Assembly: GCF_004341085.1 (NCBI RefSeq)
Contig: NZ_SLXW01000002.1
Location: forward strand, 1 to 64,000
Direction: 5' to 3'
DNA length: 64,000 bases
DNA from: Sphingomonas sp. PP-CE-1G-424
GTDB lineage: Bacteria; Pseudomonadota; Alphaproteobacteria; Sphingomonadales; Sphingomonadaceae
Shown: positions 46,544 through 56,102 of the stretch, in pieces
How positions within the stretch are numbered: position 1 is the first letter of the stretch
Layout: each line of letters opens with the position of its first letter
Notes under the pieces: generated by a model
Database searches by the model: none
Seen by the model: only the letters and a program-made list of their open reading frames with translations
Told to the model about the DNA's origin: nothing
Translations under genes and position numbers: made by a program

Positions 46544-49030
46544 ATGACGAACATGGTCCGCCGCGACGTTTTGAAGACGGGCGGCGTGACTGCGCTTGCA
46601 GCCATCGTGCCCGCCGTGCTGATCGGGGCGGCGGGGACGGTCTCGGTAAGCCCGCGCGAGATCGTGTCGCTCGGGACCGGCTGGCGGTTCCATCTCGGCC
46701 ATGCGAGCGATCCGGCGAAGGATTTCGGCTTCGGTCGCTCGCACGACACGTATGGCAAGTCGGGCGATGTCGGCACGCCGGTCGCCGAACCCAAGTTCGA
46801 CGACAGCGCGTGGGAAGCGGTGACGTTGCCGCACGACTGGGCGGTCGACCTGCCGTTCGAACGGTTCGGGCCGGCGGGGAGCGAGGCTGACCGCACCGGC
46901 GCGTTCCAGGGGTTCAAGCCGGTCGGGCGGATGTGGCCGGCGACAAGTGTCGGCTGGTATCGCCGCGTGCTCACGCTGGCCAAGGCGGACGCGGGGCGGC
47001 GGTTGCTGCTCCAGTTCGATGGGGTGGCGCGCGACTGCATCGTCATCCTCAATGGCTTCGTCGTCGGCTCGAACGAGAGCGGCTATGCGCCGTTCGAGAT
47101 AGACGTCACCGACTTTGCAAGGCCGGGCGAGGACAATGTGCTCGTCATCCGCTGCGACGTGAGCCTCGGCGAGGCGTGGTCGTACGAGGGGGCGGGGCTC
47201 TACCGCGACGTACGACTGGTGAAGACCGCGCCTGTGCATGTCCGGCGATGGGGGGCGACCGTGCGGTGCTCGGTCGGCTCGGATGGCGCGATCGTGCGGG
47301 TCTCGACCGAGATCGACAATGACGGTCCCGCTGCCAGTGCACGCGTGCGGTCCACGGTGGTCGGGCCGGACGGGAAGACGGTCGCGGTGCTGGTTGCGGA
47401 CCCGCTGGACTTGCCGGCCTGGGGAAAAGCGATTGCGGCGCAGGACACGCGCGTCGCTGCGCCCGCGCTATGGTCGCTGGAGACGCCGCACCTTTATACG
47501 CTGGTCAGCGAGATCCTCGTCGACGGCGCGGTCGTCGATCGCGACACGTCCGCATTCGGCATCCGCACGATCCGGTTCGATGCGAACCGCGGCTTTTTCC
47601 TCAACGGCAAGCCGGTCAAGATCAAGGGCACCTGCAATCATCAGGATCACGCCGGGGTCGGCTTCGCGGTGCCCGACAGCCTGCACGTCTGGCGGCTCGA
47701 ACAACTGAAGGCGATGGGCAGCAACGCGTATCGCTCGACGCATCATTCGCCGTCGCCCGCGATCCTCGACGCGTGCGATCGGATGGGCATCCTGATGATC
47801 GACGAGACGCGGCAGATGTCGAGCAATGCCGAGGGGCTGGGGCAGCTAGAACGGATGGTGCGGCAGGGGCGCAATCATCCGAGCATCATCCTGTGGAGCA
47901 TCGGCAACGAGGAGATCCATCGCGGCAACGAGACCGGCGCGCGGATCGCGGAGACGATGAAGCGGAAGGTCTACGAACTTGATGGGACGCGGCCGGTGAC
48001 GGAGGCGTTCAACGGCAAGTTCGGCGAGGGGGCGTCGCGCGTGCTCGACGTGATGGGGTGCAATTATTACCTCGACGCGATCGATCCGTATCACGCGGCG
48101 CACCCCGACATGCCGATGATCGGCACCGAGACGGGCAGCACGGTAATGACCCGCGGCGAATATGCGCGCGACGACAAGGCCGGCTTGGTGCCCGCGTACG
48201 ATCGCGAATTTCCCAAATGGGCGACCACCGCGGAAAAATGGTGGAGTTTCTACGACGCGCGGCCGTTCCTCAGCGGCGGGTTCGTATGGACCGGGTTCGA
48301 CTATCGCGGCGAGCCTACGCCATTCGAACGCTGGCCGGAGAACGTCTCGAACTTCGGTCAGATGGACCTGTGCGGCTTCCCGAAAGACAATTTCCATTAC
48401 TACCGCGCATGGTGGAGTGGAGAGCCGGTGCTGCATCTGTTCCCGCACTGGAACTGGGCGGGGCGCGAAGGCCAGCCGGTCTCGGTGTGGGTGCACAGCA
48501 ATTGCGACGCGGTCGAGCTGGTCCTGAACGGGCGCAGCCTCGGGCGGCAGTCGGTGGTGAAGAACACGCATCTCGAATGGCAGGTGGCGTACGCGCCGGG
48601 GAAGATCGAGGCGCACGGGTATCGTGGCGGCAAGCGCGTGATGCACGCGGTGCGCGAGACGACCGGCGCTGCGGCGCGGATCGGCCTGTCGAGCGATCGG
48701 CGGCACTTGGCGCCGGGCGAGGTCGCGGTCGTGCGCGTGGCGATCCTTGACGCGAAACGGCGGGAGGTGGCGATCGCATCCGATCGCGTGACGTTCGCGC
48801 TGTCGGGGGACGCCAAGTTGCTGGGGGTCGGCAATGGCGATCCGCGGAGTCTGGAGCCGGATCATGCGACGTCGCGGTCTGCGTTCAACGGGCTGTGCAT
48901 GGCGCTGGTTCAGGCGGGCGCGAAGGGCGGGCCCATTCGGTTGGAGGCGCGCGGTCCGAATCTGGCGCCGGCAATGCTGGGGTTGATCGGGCGGGGTGGA
49001 GCCACGGAATCGCTGCTGCCCAGGGTTTAA
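46544..49030 (+). CDS. GH2 beta-galactosidase-type glycoside hydrolase, exported
   Basis: An 828-residue enzyme with a Tat-like leader (VRRDVLKTGG, hydrophobic run). It has the N-terminal sugar-binding domain (FDDSAWEAVTLPHDWAVDLP), an immunoglobulin-like domain and a TIM barrel: VKIKGTCNHQDHAGVGF, then SIGNEEIH with acid/base Glu at residue ~456 and GTETGS with nucleophile Glu at ~529. A C-terminal DUF4982-type domain starts after FHYYRAWWSGEPVLHLFPHW. GH2 enzymes of this layout are beta-galactosidases or related exo-hydrolases. In this locus removal of galactose from arabinogalactan-type side chains is plausible. It follows the TonB receptor by 15 bp and is probably cotranscribed. Confidence 0.9.
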   Translation: MTNMVRRDVLKTGGVTALAAIVPAVLIGAAGTVSVSPREIVSLGTGWRFHLGHASDPAKDFGFGRSHDTYGKSGDVGTPVAEPKFDDSAWEAVTLPHDWAVDLPFERFGPAGSEADRTGAFQGFKPVGRMWPATSVGWYRRVLTLAKADAGRRLLLQFDGVARDCIVILNGFVVGSNESGYAPFEIDVTDFARPGEDNVLVIRCDVSLGEAWSYEGAGLYRDVRLVKTAPVHVRRWGATVRCSVGSDGAIVRVSTEIDNDGPAASARVRSTVVGPDGKTVAVLVADPLDLPAWGKAIAAQDTRVAAPALWSLETPHLYTLVSEILVDGAVVDRDTSAFGIRTIRFDANRGFFLNGKPVKIKGTCNHQDHAGVGFAVPDSLHVWRLEQLKAMGSNAYRSTHHSPSPAILDACDRMGILMIDETRQMSSNAEGLGQLERMVRQGRNHPSIILWSIGNEEIHRGNETGARIAETMKRKVYELDGTRPVTEAFNGKFGEGASRVLDVMGCNYYLDAIDPYHAAHPDMPMIGTETGSTVMTRGEYARDDKAGLVPAYDREFPKWATTAEKWWSFYDARPFLSGGFVWTGFDYRGEPTPFERWPENVSNFGQMDLCGFPKDNFHYYRAWWSGEPVLHLFPHWNWAGREGQPVSVWVHSNCDAVELVLNGRSLGRQSVVKNTHLEWQVAYAPGKIEAHGYRGGKRVMHAVRETTGAAARIGLSSDRRHLAPGEVAVVRVAILDAKRREVAIASDRVTFALSGDAKLLGVGNGDPRSLEPDHATSRSAFNGLCMALVQAGAKGGPIRLEARGPNLAPAMLGLIGRGGATESLLPRV

Positions 49031-49217
49031 GATTCTGAAATTCAAGGATTCAGTCGGCGGGCCGATGCGGTCAGGCGTGTCGTATAGTGCCATCGCCGGC
49101 ACGAAGTCTTCGGCAGCGCCAGCTTGGTTAAAGCAATTTCTTGGAACGGGACATCTAGATCAGAGCGCCGCGTCTCGTTAACTGGGGCCATCAGATCTTC
49201 CTCCGAGGAGTAATACC

Positions 49218-50105
49218 ATGATCGCATTCGCTGTTGGCGAACGGCGACCCAATCGCACTGCTGACGTTCGCACGGTCCAACAGTTGCTCAATCGCGCGGG
49301 GGGTATGCTGCCCGGCCAGAGCAAGCTCGATGTCGACGGGAATATGGGGCCGCTCACATCGGCGGCGATCAAGCGGTATCAGCAGACCGTGGTCCACCTC
49401 TCGCGGCCCGATGGCGTGGTCGATCCGGGTGGCCGGACCATTACCATGCTCAGCCGGCGTGCTGCCGCGCCGGCTCCAGCGCCGAGGGCGGCACCAGCGC
49501 CAGCGCCATCCGGCGGCGGGGGAAGCCCCGGGCGCGCCGGTCCAGGGGGCTTGTCGGAAGACCTTTATGTCGAGGCCGCGTCGCAGCTGGGGTGCGAGGT
49601 CGCCGCGATCAAGGCGGTGGTGAAGACCGAGGTCGATATCCGCGGCGCGTTCGACACATCGGGCCGTCCGACGATCCTGTTCGAGCGGCACAAATTCTAC
49701 AAGCATACCAATGGGCGATTTGCGCAATCCAACCCCGACATCTGCAACTCGGTTCAGGGCGGTTATGGCCGCTTTTCCGAACAATATCCAAAGCTGGACC
49801 GTGCGATCATGCTGGATCGCCCGGCTGCGCTGAAATCCGCGTCCTGGGGCGCCTTCCAGATTCTGGGCGAAAACCACGTCCAGGCCGGACATTCGACGGT
49901 CGAGAGCTTCGTCGCCGCCATGAAGCAGTCCGTCGCCGCGCAGCTCAAGGCGTTCGTTGCCTTCGTCCGCGGCGATGGTCGCTTGCTGACCGCGCTTCGC
50001 ACGCGCAATTGGGCGACCTTCGCGCGGATCTACAACGGCCCAGGCTATGCCAAGAACCAATACGACCAGCACATGCGAAGCAACTACCAACGATTTGCGA
50101 ACTGA
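49218..50105 (+). CDS. N-acetylmuramidase with peptidoglycan-binding domain
   Basis: A 295-residue protein with an N-terminal peptidoglycan-binding domain (about 15-75, TADVRTVQQLLNRAGGMLPG, DGNMGPLTSAAIKRYQQ), an Ala-Pro-rich linker (about 85-112), and a C-terminal N-acetylmuramidase (DUF3380) domain (GCEVAAIKAVVKTEVDIRGA, PTILFERHKFY, SASWGAFQILGENH). The Glu in KTEVD is the likely catalytic residue. CGAGGAG lies just before the ATG. It has no signal peptide, so it resembles phage endolysins. A lipoprotein gene follows 13 bp later. It interrupts the sugar/hydroxyproline genes and looks like an insertion. Confidence 0.87.
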   Translation: MIAFAVGERRPNRTADVRTVQQLLNRAGGMLPGQSKLDVDGNMGPLTSAAIKRYQQTVVHLSRPDGVVDPGGRTITMLSRRAAAPAPAPRAAPAPAPSGGGGSPGRAGPGGLSEDLYVEAASQLGCEVAAIKAVVKTEVDIRGAFDTSGRPTILFERHKFYKHTNGRFAQSNPDICNSVQGGYGRFSEQYPKLDRAIMLDRPAALKSASWGAFQILGENHVQAGHSTVESFVAAMKQSVAAQLKAFVAFVRGDGRLLTALRTRNWATFARIYNGPGYAKNQYDQHMRSNYQRFAN

Positions 50106-50118
50106 GGATAGCAGCGAG

Positions 50119-50787
50119 ATGATCGAACGGCACAAAATGTTGATCCCATTGGTGGCTATCGCCGTGGCCGCGTGCAGCGCGGGCACGGGTGGCGCGCATG
50201 GCAACGCGACCGAAGCTGCGGCATCGTCCGACACCATCACCGGCAATGCGGATCTTGCCACCGTCACCGGCAATGCGGATCTTGCCGATGCCGCGCCCGC
50301 GGTGGCGCAAGGTTCCCTCAAGCTGCTGGCGCCTGCCGACGCGGGTGCGATCGCCGCCGTTCGTCAGGCGGCGGGCACACTGAGCGATGTTGCCGTCACG
50401 TCGGCCCAGTCGTTCAAGATCATGAGCGGAGGGCAGCAGATCGCCACCTTCGTAGCGGGAGAAGGCAAGGCGCCCGACGCGGTGAACGCGGGCTGCTTCG
50501 CCGCGATCGTACAGAACGGCCGCGCGACGGTCCTCCCGACGATCGGCAGCGGCGCTTGGGAGGCGGAAACCTGCCTGTCGACCGATGCGGTCGGGATACT
50601 CGGTGCGAGCGACCCGGTACGGATCGCCGTCATCTACAAGGCGGCGTCACCCAACGCCGAAGTGCTGGAGCCGGTGGTGCTGCAATGGGATCGCGCCGGA
50701 CGCGTCACGATCGACGAGGCCGCATCCACGCGCGCTTCGACCGCCGGTGCCACCTCAGTGAAGGCGGTCCGCGAACTCTTGAAGTGA
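50119..50787 (+). CDS. Small lipoprotein paired with the muramidase
   Basis: A 222-residue lipoprotein. I set the start at 50119 (MIERHKMLIPL), with AGCGAG upstream. The leader ends in the lipobox AVAAC. A 9-residue repeat TGNADLATV / TGNADLADA follows, encoded by a 23-bp identical DNA repeat with a 27-bp period (50237-50286). The rest is a beta-rich domain with two Cys (NAGCFAA, AETCLS). I do not recognise the family. Its tight spacing to the muramidase suggests it inhibits, anchors or assists that enzyme. Confidence 0.6.
   Translation: MIERHKMLIPLVAIAVAACSAGTGGAHGNATEAAASSDTITGNADLATVTGNADLADAAPAVAQGSLKLLAPADAGAIAAVRQAAGTLSDVAVTSAQSFKIMSGGQQIATFVAGEGKAPDAVNAGCFAAIVQNGRATVLPTIGSGAWEAETCLSTDAVGILGASDPVRIAVIYKAASPNAEVLEPVVLQWDRAGRVTIDEAASTRASTAGATSVKAVRELLK
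50237..50286. repeat. Two-copy 23-bp direct repeat within the lipoprotein gene
   Basis: TCACCGGCAATGCGGATCTT plus GCC occurs at 50237-50259 and 50264-50286, a 27-bp period that keeps the frame. It encodes TGNADLA twice just after the lipid-anchored Cys and probably lengthens the tether. Confidence 0.85.
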
Positions 50788-50802
50788 ACTGGACTATCGC
50801 TG

Positions 50803-50820
50803 CCCCGGCCTTTGCCGGGG
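50803..50820. terminator. GC hairpin between convergent genes
   Basis: CCCCGGCCTTTGCCGGGG forms a 7-bp stem with a 4-base loop, placed 15 bp after the lipoprotein stop and 11 bp before the DUF5695 stop. Likely a shared terminator, though no T-run follows. Confidence 0.65.
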
Positions 50821-50831
50821 TAGTGGTCCGA

Positions 50832-53558
50832 CTATCGCGGCGACAGGCTGAGTTCGGTCGGTGTCGATCTTAGTCGTACGGTGTAGCCGCCGCGTTCGAG
50901 TTGCGCTGCGGCTACACCGTAAGGTTGGCCGGTCTTGGTCGTCGTCTCGACGAACACCCGCGCCGTTGGATTGATCTTCGTCGCCGCATCGAGCGTCAGC
51001 GTCACGCCCCCCGTCGTCGGGACATACGTCGCACGCGCGATCTTCCCCGCTTCCAGCGTGATCCACAATCCGGCGGGGGCGATGAAGAGTCGCGTGCGAG
51101 CGCCGTCCTTCGGGGTGATACTGACCACGCCCGCCGCTTGGTCGACATTGCCGCCGAAGCCTAGCCAGCCGAACGTAGGATCCTTCACCAGATAGCTCGC
51201 GGCGGTGATCGCGTGGCCGTAGAAACCCATGCCGTAGTCGCCGCTATACGGGTCCCACTTCATTATGTCGGGTGCGGAGTGGAAGGCGGCGGAGGAGAAG
51301 CCGTCGCGGTCGATGTTGGTGATGCCGCCCATCATGCCGCCGTACGCGATGCGGAGAAGGCGCAGGTCGGTCGGGTCGGCGCGGTAGGCGTCGAACAGCG
51401 GGACTGCGTTGAGCGTCGAGCCGTAATGGTGGAGCTGGCGTTCGATCCGCGGGTATTTGCCGCCGTAGAGGAAGTCCCAATAGCGGCGTGCGTTGCCGTT
51501 ATAGCCCCAGCTCGGGATCGCCGGGTCATAGGCGAGGATCACCTTCCGCGTGACGTCGGCCTGCGGCTGGTAGCCGAAATAGCGCATCCACGCGTAGACC
51601 TCGGGTTGGCCGGTCGAATCCCAGGCCATCTCGCTGCCGAACGGATAGCGCAGCGTCCGCCAGTGATCGGCGCGCTGCTTCATCAGGCGTTCCATCTCGG
51701 TCGCTTCGGCAGTCAGTCCTTCGCGCTTCAGGTCTCGCAAGATGTCGACGAACACGTCGCCCTCCATCAGCCCGAACTGCGTGTAATAGGGCGCGTCGCG
51801 CATCATCGCGGTGGTCGTCTGGTAGGCGTGGTCGAGATACCAGCGCCACGGATGCGCGGTGACGAGGCCGGGGTGGTTGCGCGCGACGCGGTAGAGGACC
51901 CAGTGGCCGATCGCGACGTGCGGGTAGTTGTACGCGCGACCGAGATCGCCGGCGTCCTTCTTCGACCAGGAGGTCCAGGTCTTCCAGTCGACGGTCGGGT
52001 CGTAATAGCCGGGGTGCGCGGCGGGGTCGTAGTAGAACAGGCTCTTCCGCACCGCGCCGGCGTGCGGGCCGTCGGGGACCTGCAGGTCGCCCTGGATCGT
52101 CTCGTCGACGAGGCGTTGCAGCTTGGCGATCTCGGCGGGGTCGGGGTTGTCGAGCTGCTTCGCAATCGCCGCGACCCAGCTGCCCGCGCCGCCTTCGTCG
52201 CTCATGCCGGATATCCAGACGCGCGGATCTTGCGTGACCACTTTGCCGGCCTCGCGGTCGTAGGTGAGGATCGCGGGGTTGCGGCCGAACGGGTCGGCCT
52301 TGTCCTCGTACCATTGCTGCGTCGTCGAGAAGCGGCCGAGGTCGGCCATCGTCTGGTCGAGCGGCTTGGTGATGAAATAGCTGACCGTCTGGACGCTGCC
52401 GTCGGCATAGGTGATCGCGAGGCTCGCGCGGCCCCAGCCCTTGCTGCGCACAGTGTAGCGAGCCCAGCCTTTCGCGCTCGCCGCCGGTGTTGCGACGAGT
52501 GCGCCCGCGGGGAAGCTCTCGACCTTGGCGATCGGTTGCGGGGTCTTGAGGAACAGCGAGGCGTCCTGGTCGGTCGGGACGACGTAGCCGGGGATGCCGA
52601 CCGCGACCGGCCGGTGGTTGGCGACGAGCGTGTCCTCGATGGCCGCGATCGAGGGCGCGGTGACGAAGCGGACGCCGATCGTGCGCGCCGCGCCGGGGGC
52701 AAGCGTGAAGCTGGTCGGCGTGTTCCATTGTTCGCCGGCCTTCGCCCATTCCCGCTCGGCGAAGGCTTTGCTGGCGACGGTCCAGTCGTAGAAGCCTTCG
52801 GAGGTCTGGCCGCGCTTGCTGCGGTCGGTGAAGACGTCGCCCTTGGGCGCCTTGGCGGCTTCTAGGATCGGGCGGTAGGCTTCGAGCGGCGTGCCTTTTT
52901 CGGGGAGGACGAGTAGCGCCGGACCCGCGCCGTTGAGGCGGGTGACCTGAAGGTAGCCGGCGTCGCGGCCGATATAGGGGTCGACGAAGCTCGCCTGCGC
53001 GTGCGCCTGTTCGAGGCTGCGGTCGGTGATGATGTTGTCGAACACCATCGGCAGCCCGAGCGCGCCGATCTCGACGGGGGCGCTCGTCTTGTTGGTCAGC
53101 GTAAAGCGAAGCGCAAGGACGCCGCGGTCGTCGATCCAGCGACGCTCGACGCGCAACGGGCTGGTGGCTCCAAGCGAGGCGGTGATGTCCGCGGCGGCGA
53201 GCGTCGTGCCGGTCGCAGGAAGGCGGCGGATCGCCTTGCGGTGCTGGGCGGAGGCGTAGTCCGTCCAGGCGCCGCCGGATTGCCGCACGCGAAGGTGGAT
53301 GTCGCCGATATGGACATAGCCGTCTGCGGCGCGCTCGGCTTCGCGGGCGCCGGGGACGAAGTCGAAGCCGGGCTCTGCGGCGGGGGATAGCCGGGCGAGC
53401 GTCTGGGTGTCGGCGCGCAGCGCGACGCGGAAGGCGGGGGTGCGAAGCGCGGTCTGTGCGATCGGGCGGTAGCTTGGCTTGGCGGGTTTGGGTTGGGCCC
53501 CGCCGGGCAGTGTCGCGGTCGTTGCCAGGAGCAGCGTCAGGAGGCGGAAGGCTGTCAT
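50832..53558 (-). CDS. DUF5695 exported protein, probable glycosidase
   Basis: A 908-residue exported protein with leader MTAFRLLTLLLATTATLPGG. The first ~480 residues are beta-rich; the second half reads like an (alpha/alpha) barrel with repeated Trp/Tyr and acidic residues (DEGGAGSWVAAIAKQ, FGLMEGDVFVDILRDL, YPFGSEMAWDSTGQPE, DPYSGDYGMGFYGH). As I recall it matches the DUF5695 family, which is found with plant-polysaccharide genes but lacks a firmly known activity. It is divergent from the GH127 gene with regulon site 2 between them, so a glycosidase on the same substrate is likely. Candidate catalytic acids are not certain. Confidence 0.68.
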   Translation of the reverse strand: MTAFRLLTLLLATTATLPGGAQPKPAKPSYRPIAQTALRTPAFRVALRADTQTLARLSPAAEPGFDFVPGAREAERAADGYVHIGDIHLRVRQSGGAWTDYASAQHRKAIRRLPATGTTLAAADITASLGATSPLRVERRWIDDRGVLALRFTLTNKTSAPVEIGALGLPMVFDNIITDRSLEQAHAQASFVDPYIGRDAGYLQVTRLNGAGPALLVLPEKGTPLEAYRPILEAAKAPKGDVFTDRSKRGQTSEGFYDWTVASKAFAEREWAKAGEQWNTPTSFTLAPGAARTIGVRFVTAPSIAAIEDTLVANHRPVAVGIPGYVVPTDQDASLFLKTPQPIAKVESFPAGALVATPAASAKGWARYTVRSKGWGRASLAITYADGSVQTVSYFITKPLDQTMADLGRFSTTQQWYEDKADPFGRNPAILTYDREAGKVVTQDPRVWISGMSDEGGAGSWVAAIAKQLDNPDPAEIAKLQRLVDETIQGDLQVPDGPHAGAVRKSLFYYDPAAHPGYYDPTVDWKTWTSWSKKDAGDLGRAYNYPHVAIGHWVLYRVARNHPGLVTAHPWRWYLDHAYQTTTAMMRDAPYYTQFGLMEGDVFVDILRDLKREGLTAEATEMERLMKQRADHWRTLRYPFGSEMAWDSTGQPEVYAWMRYFGYQPQADVTRKVILAYDPAIPSWGYNGNARRYWDFLYGGKYPRIERQLHHYGSTLNAVPLFDAYRADPTDLRLLRIAYGGMMGGITNIDRDGFSSAAFHSAPDIMKWDPYSGDYGMGFYGHAITAASYLVKDPTFGWLGFGGNVDQAAGVVSITPKDGARTRLFIAPAGLWITLEAGKIARATYVPTTGGVTLTLDAATKINPTARVFVETTTKTGQPYGVAAAQLERGGYTVRLRSTPTELSLSPR

Positions 53559-53618
53559 GGCGTTACTCGCTCGAAGTCAAAGGTGAGGATAAAGTGTCAC
53601 TTGCGCTGCCTTGTCGGA

Positions 53619-53637
53619 CGTATAGTATACGATATCC
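53619..53637. promoter_or_regulatory. Putative regulon operator, site 2 (DUF5695/GH127 divergent region)
   Basis: On the minus strand it reads GGATATCGTATACTATACG, with 15 of the first 16 bases as in site 1. It lies 15 bp before the GH127 start and ~60 bp before the DUF5695 start, a good place for a repressor site acting on both. Confidence 0.6.
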
Positions 53638-53651
53638 GAATGGAGATAAAG

Positions 53652-56039
53652 ATGTTCGCAAACCGCCGGGATGTATTGACGGGGACGACGGCGGTGGCGC
53701 TGTTGTCGGTGGGCGAACAGGCGTTTGGCAAAAGCGCGACTGGCAGGGGGGCGACGCTGCTCCCGACCAAGGCCAAGCCTTTGCCGTTGTCCGCGGTGCG
53801 CCTGCTCCCGTCCGCCTATGCGACCGCGGTCGAGGTCAATCGCGCGTATCTGCTGCGGTTGAGCGCGGATCGGTTGCTGCATAACTTCATGGTCTATGCC
53901 GGGCTGCCTGCGAAGGCGCCGCTCTATGGCGGGTGGGAAAGCGACACGATCGCCGGGCATACGCTCGGTCATTATCTGACCGCGCTGGTGCTGATGCACG
54001 CACAGACCGGCGACGCGGAGTGCCGTACTCGCGCGGATTATATCGTTGCCGAACTGGCGCGGGCGCAGGCGAAGCGCGGGACCGGCTATGTCGGCGCGCT
54101 GGGGCGCAAGCGGAAGGACGGCACGATCGTCGATGGCGAGGAGATCTTCCCCGAAGTGATGCGCGGCGAGATCAAGTCCGGCGGGTTTGATCTCAACGGC
54201 TCGTGGTCGCCGCTCTATACGGTGCACAAGGTATTTGCGGGGCTGCTCGACGTGCATGCCGCGTGGGGCAATACGCAGGCGCTGACCGTCGCGACGGGTC
54301 TCGCGACGTATTTCGCGAAGGTGTTCGCGGCGCTCGACGATGCGCAGATGCAGACGCTACTCGGGTGCGAATATGGTGGGCTGAACGAGAGCTATGCCGA
54401 GCTGTCCGCGCGGACCGGGAACAAGCAATGGCTCGACGTGGCGGAGCGACTGTACGACCGGAAGATGCTCGATCCGATGGCCGCGGGCGAGGACAAGCTC
54501 GCGAACTTCCACGCCAATACGCAGGTTCCGAAGCTGGTCGGGCTCGCGCGTATCCATGAACTGAACGGCAAGCCCGCGCCCGCGAACGCCGCGCGGTTCT
54601 TCTGGAACACCGTCACGCAGCATCACAGCTATGTGATCGGCGGCAATGCCGACCGCGAGTATTTCTCCGCGCCCGACAGCATCGCCAACCACATCACCGA
54701 GCAGACCTGCGAGCATTGCAACAGCTACAACATGCTGAAGCTCACGCAGCAGCTCTATGGCTGGGCACCGGACGGCGCGATGTTCGACTATTACGAGCGC
54801 GCGCACCTGAACCACATCATGGCGGCGCAGAATCCGAAGAACGCCGGCTTCACCTATATGACGCCGCTGATGACGGGCACCGCGCGCGAATATTCGACGC
54901 CGAAGGACGACGCGTTCTGGTGCTGCGTGGGCACGGGGATGGAGAGCCATGCCAAGCACGGCGAGGCGATCTTCTGGGAGGGCGACGGCACGCTGCTGGT
55001 CAATCTTTACATCCCGGCGGAGGCGCGGTGGCGCGCGCGGGGTGCCGAGCTCAGGCTTGATACACGCTATCCCTTCGAGCCGGAGTCGCGGTTGACGCTG
55101 ACGAAGCTGGCTAGGCCGGGGCGGTTTCCGATCGCGTTGCGCGTGCCGGGCTGGGCGAATGGGCGTGCGACGGTGACGGTCAACGGCACGGCGGTCGAGC
55201 CGGTGCTGGCGAAGGGCTATGCGATCGTCGAGCGGCGGTGGAAGGCGGGCGATGTCGTCGCGATCAGCGTACCGCTCGACCTGCGGCTGGAGAGCGCGCC
55301 GGGCGATCTCGATACGGTCGCGGTGCTGCGTGGGCCGATGGTGATGGCCGCCGATCTCGGGCCGACCGAGGCGAAATGGGAGCAGGCCGATCCGGCGATG
55401 GTCGGTGCGGATCTGCTCGCCGCGTTTACGCCGACGGCTGGCGCCGGGGCACGCTATGCGACGAAAGGGATCATCCGGCCTGCCGACCTCAGTTTCGTGC
55501 CTTTCTACAGCCAGTATGACCGGCGTAGCGCGGTGTATTTCAAGCGCTTCAGCGAAGCGGCGTGGAAGACCGAGGAGGCGGCGTTCCTGACCGAGCAGGC
55601 GCGGCTGAAGGATCTCGCCGCGCGGTCTGTCGACGTGATGCACCTCGGCGAGATGCAGCCGGAGCGCGATCATGCGCTGACGTCGGAAATCTCGTATCCG
55701 GTCAGCTATCGCGGGCGGAACGGGCGCGATGCGCGGTCGGGCGGGTATTTCGAGTTCGCGATGAAGACGCGGCCGGGGCCGCTGGTGGTGCAGGCGACCT
55801 ATTGGGGCGACGAGCGCGCGCGCGATTTCGACATCCTCGTGGATAACGTGAAGGTCGCGACACAGCATCTCGAGGCGGACCAGCCGGGCAAGTTCTTCGA
55901 TGTCGAATATCCGCTGCCGATCGGGCTGACCAAGGGCAAGGCGAGCGTGAAGGTGCGGTTCGTGCCGCATGACCGGTCGTCGGCGGGGCCGGTGTTCGGT
56001 GTGCGGATGGTGGCTGCCAAGCCGGGTGGGGTCGCGTGA
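53652..56039 (+). CDS. GH127-type beta-L-arabinofuranosidase (DUF1680), exported
   Basis: A 795-residue enzyme. I chose ATG 53652 because TGGAG lies 7 bases before it. The leader has a Tat-like motif (NRRDVLTG). The (alpha/alpha)6 barrel carries GWESDTIAGHTLGHYLTALV and GLNESYAELSARTGN. The zinc-ligand set known from Bifidobacterium HypBA1 (Glu-x-Cys and Cys-Cys, with a Cys as nucleophile) is complete: CEHCNSYNMLK (Glu354, Cys356) and FWCCVGTGMESH (Cys424, Cys425). HypBA1 removes beta-L-arabinofuranose from arabinosides on hydroxyproline of plant extensins. GH146 relatives share these residues, so the exact family needs a search. It leads a plus-strand series with the Ldh, DUF885 and GH43 genes. 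Confidence 0.88.
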   Translation: MFANRRDVLTGTTAVALLSVGEQAFGKSATGRGATLLPTKAKPLPLSAVRLLPSAYATAVEVNRAYLLRLSADRLLHNFMVYAGLPAKAPLYGGWESDTIAGHTLGHYLTALVLMHAQTGDAECRTRADYIVAELARAQAKRGTGYVGALGRKRKDGTIVDGEEIFPEVMRGEIKSGGFDLNGSWSPLYTVHKVFAGLLDVHAAWGNTQALTVATGLATYFAKVFAALDDAQMQTLLGCEYGGLNESYAELSARTGNKQWLDVAERLYDRKMLDPMAAGEDKLANFHANTQVPKLVGLARIHELNGKPAPANAARFFWNTVTQHHSYVIGGNADREYFSAPDSIANHITEQTCEHCNSYNMLKLTQQLYGWAPDGAMFDYYERAHLNHIMAAQNPKNAGFTYMTPLMTGTAREYSTPKDDAFWCCVGTGMESHAKHGEAIFWEGDGTLLVNLYIPAEARWRARGAELRLDTRYPFEPESRLTLTKLARPGRFPIALRVPGWANGRATVTVNGTAVEPVLAKGYAIVERRWKAGDVVAISVPLDLRLESAPGDLDTVAVLRGPMVMAADLGPTEAKWEQADPAMVGADLLAAFTPTAGAGARYATKGIIRPADLSFVPFYSQYDRRSAVYFKRFSEAAWKTEEAAFLTEQARLKDLAARSVDVMHLGEMQPERDHALTSEISYPVSYRGRNGRDARSGGYFEFAMKTRPGPLVVQATYWGDERARDFDILVDNVKVATQHLEADQPGKFFDVEYPLPIGLTKGKASVKVRFVPHDRSSAGPVFGVRMVAAKPGGVA

Positions 56040-56102
56040 GCGGGGTGTCAGGGCTGGTCCGCAATTGCTGCTTGAGGCCCGCTACGGGCTTAAAACCCAC
56101 TC

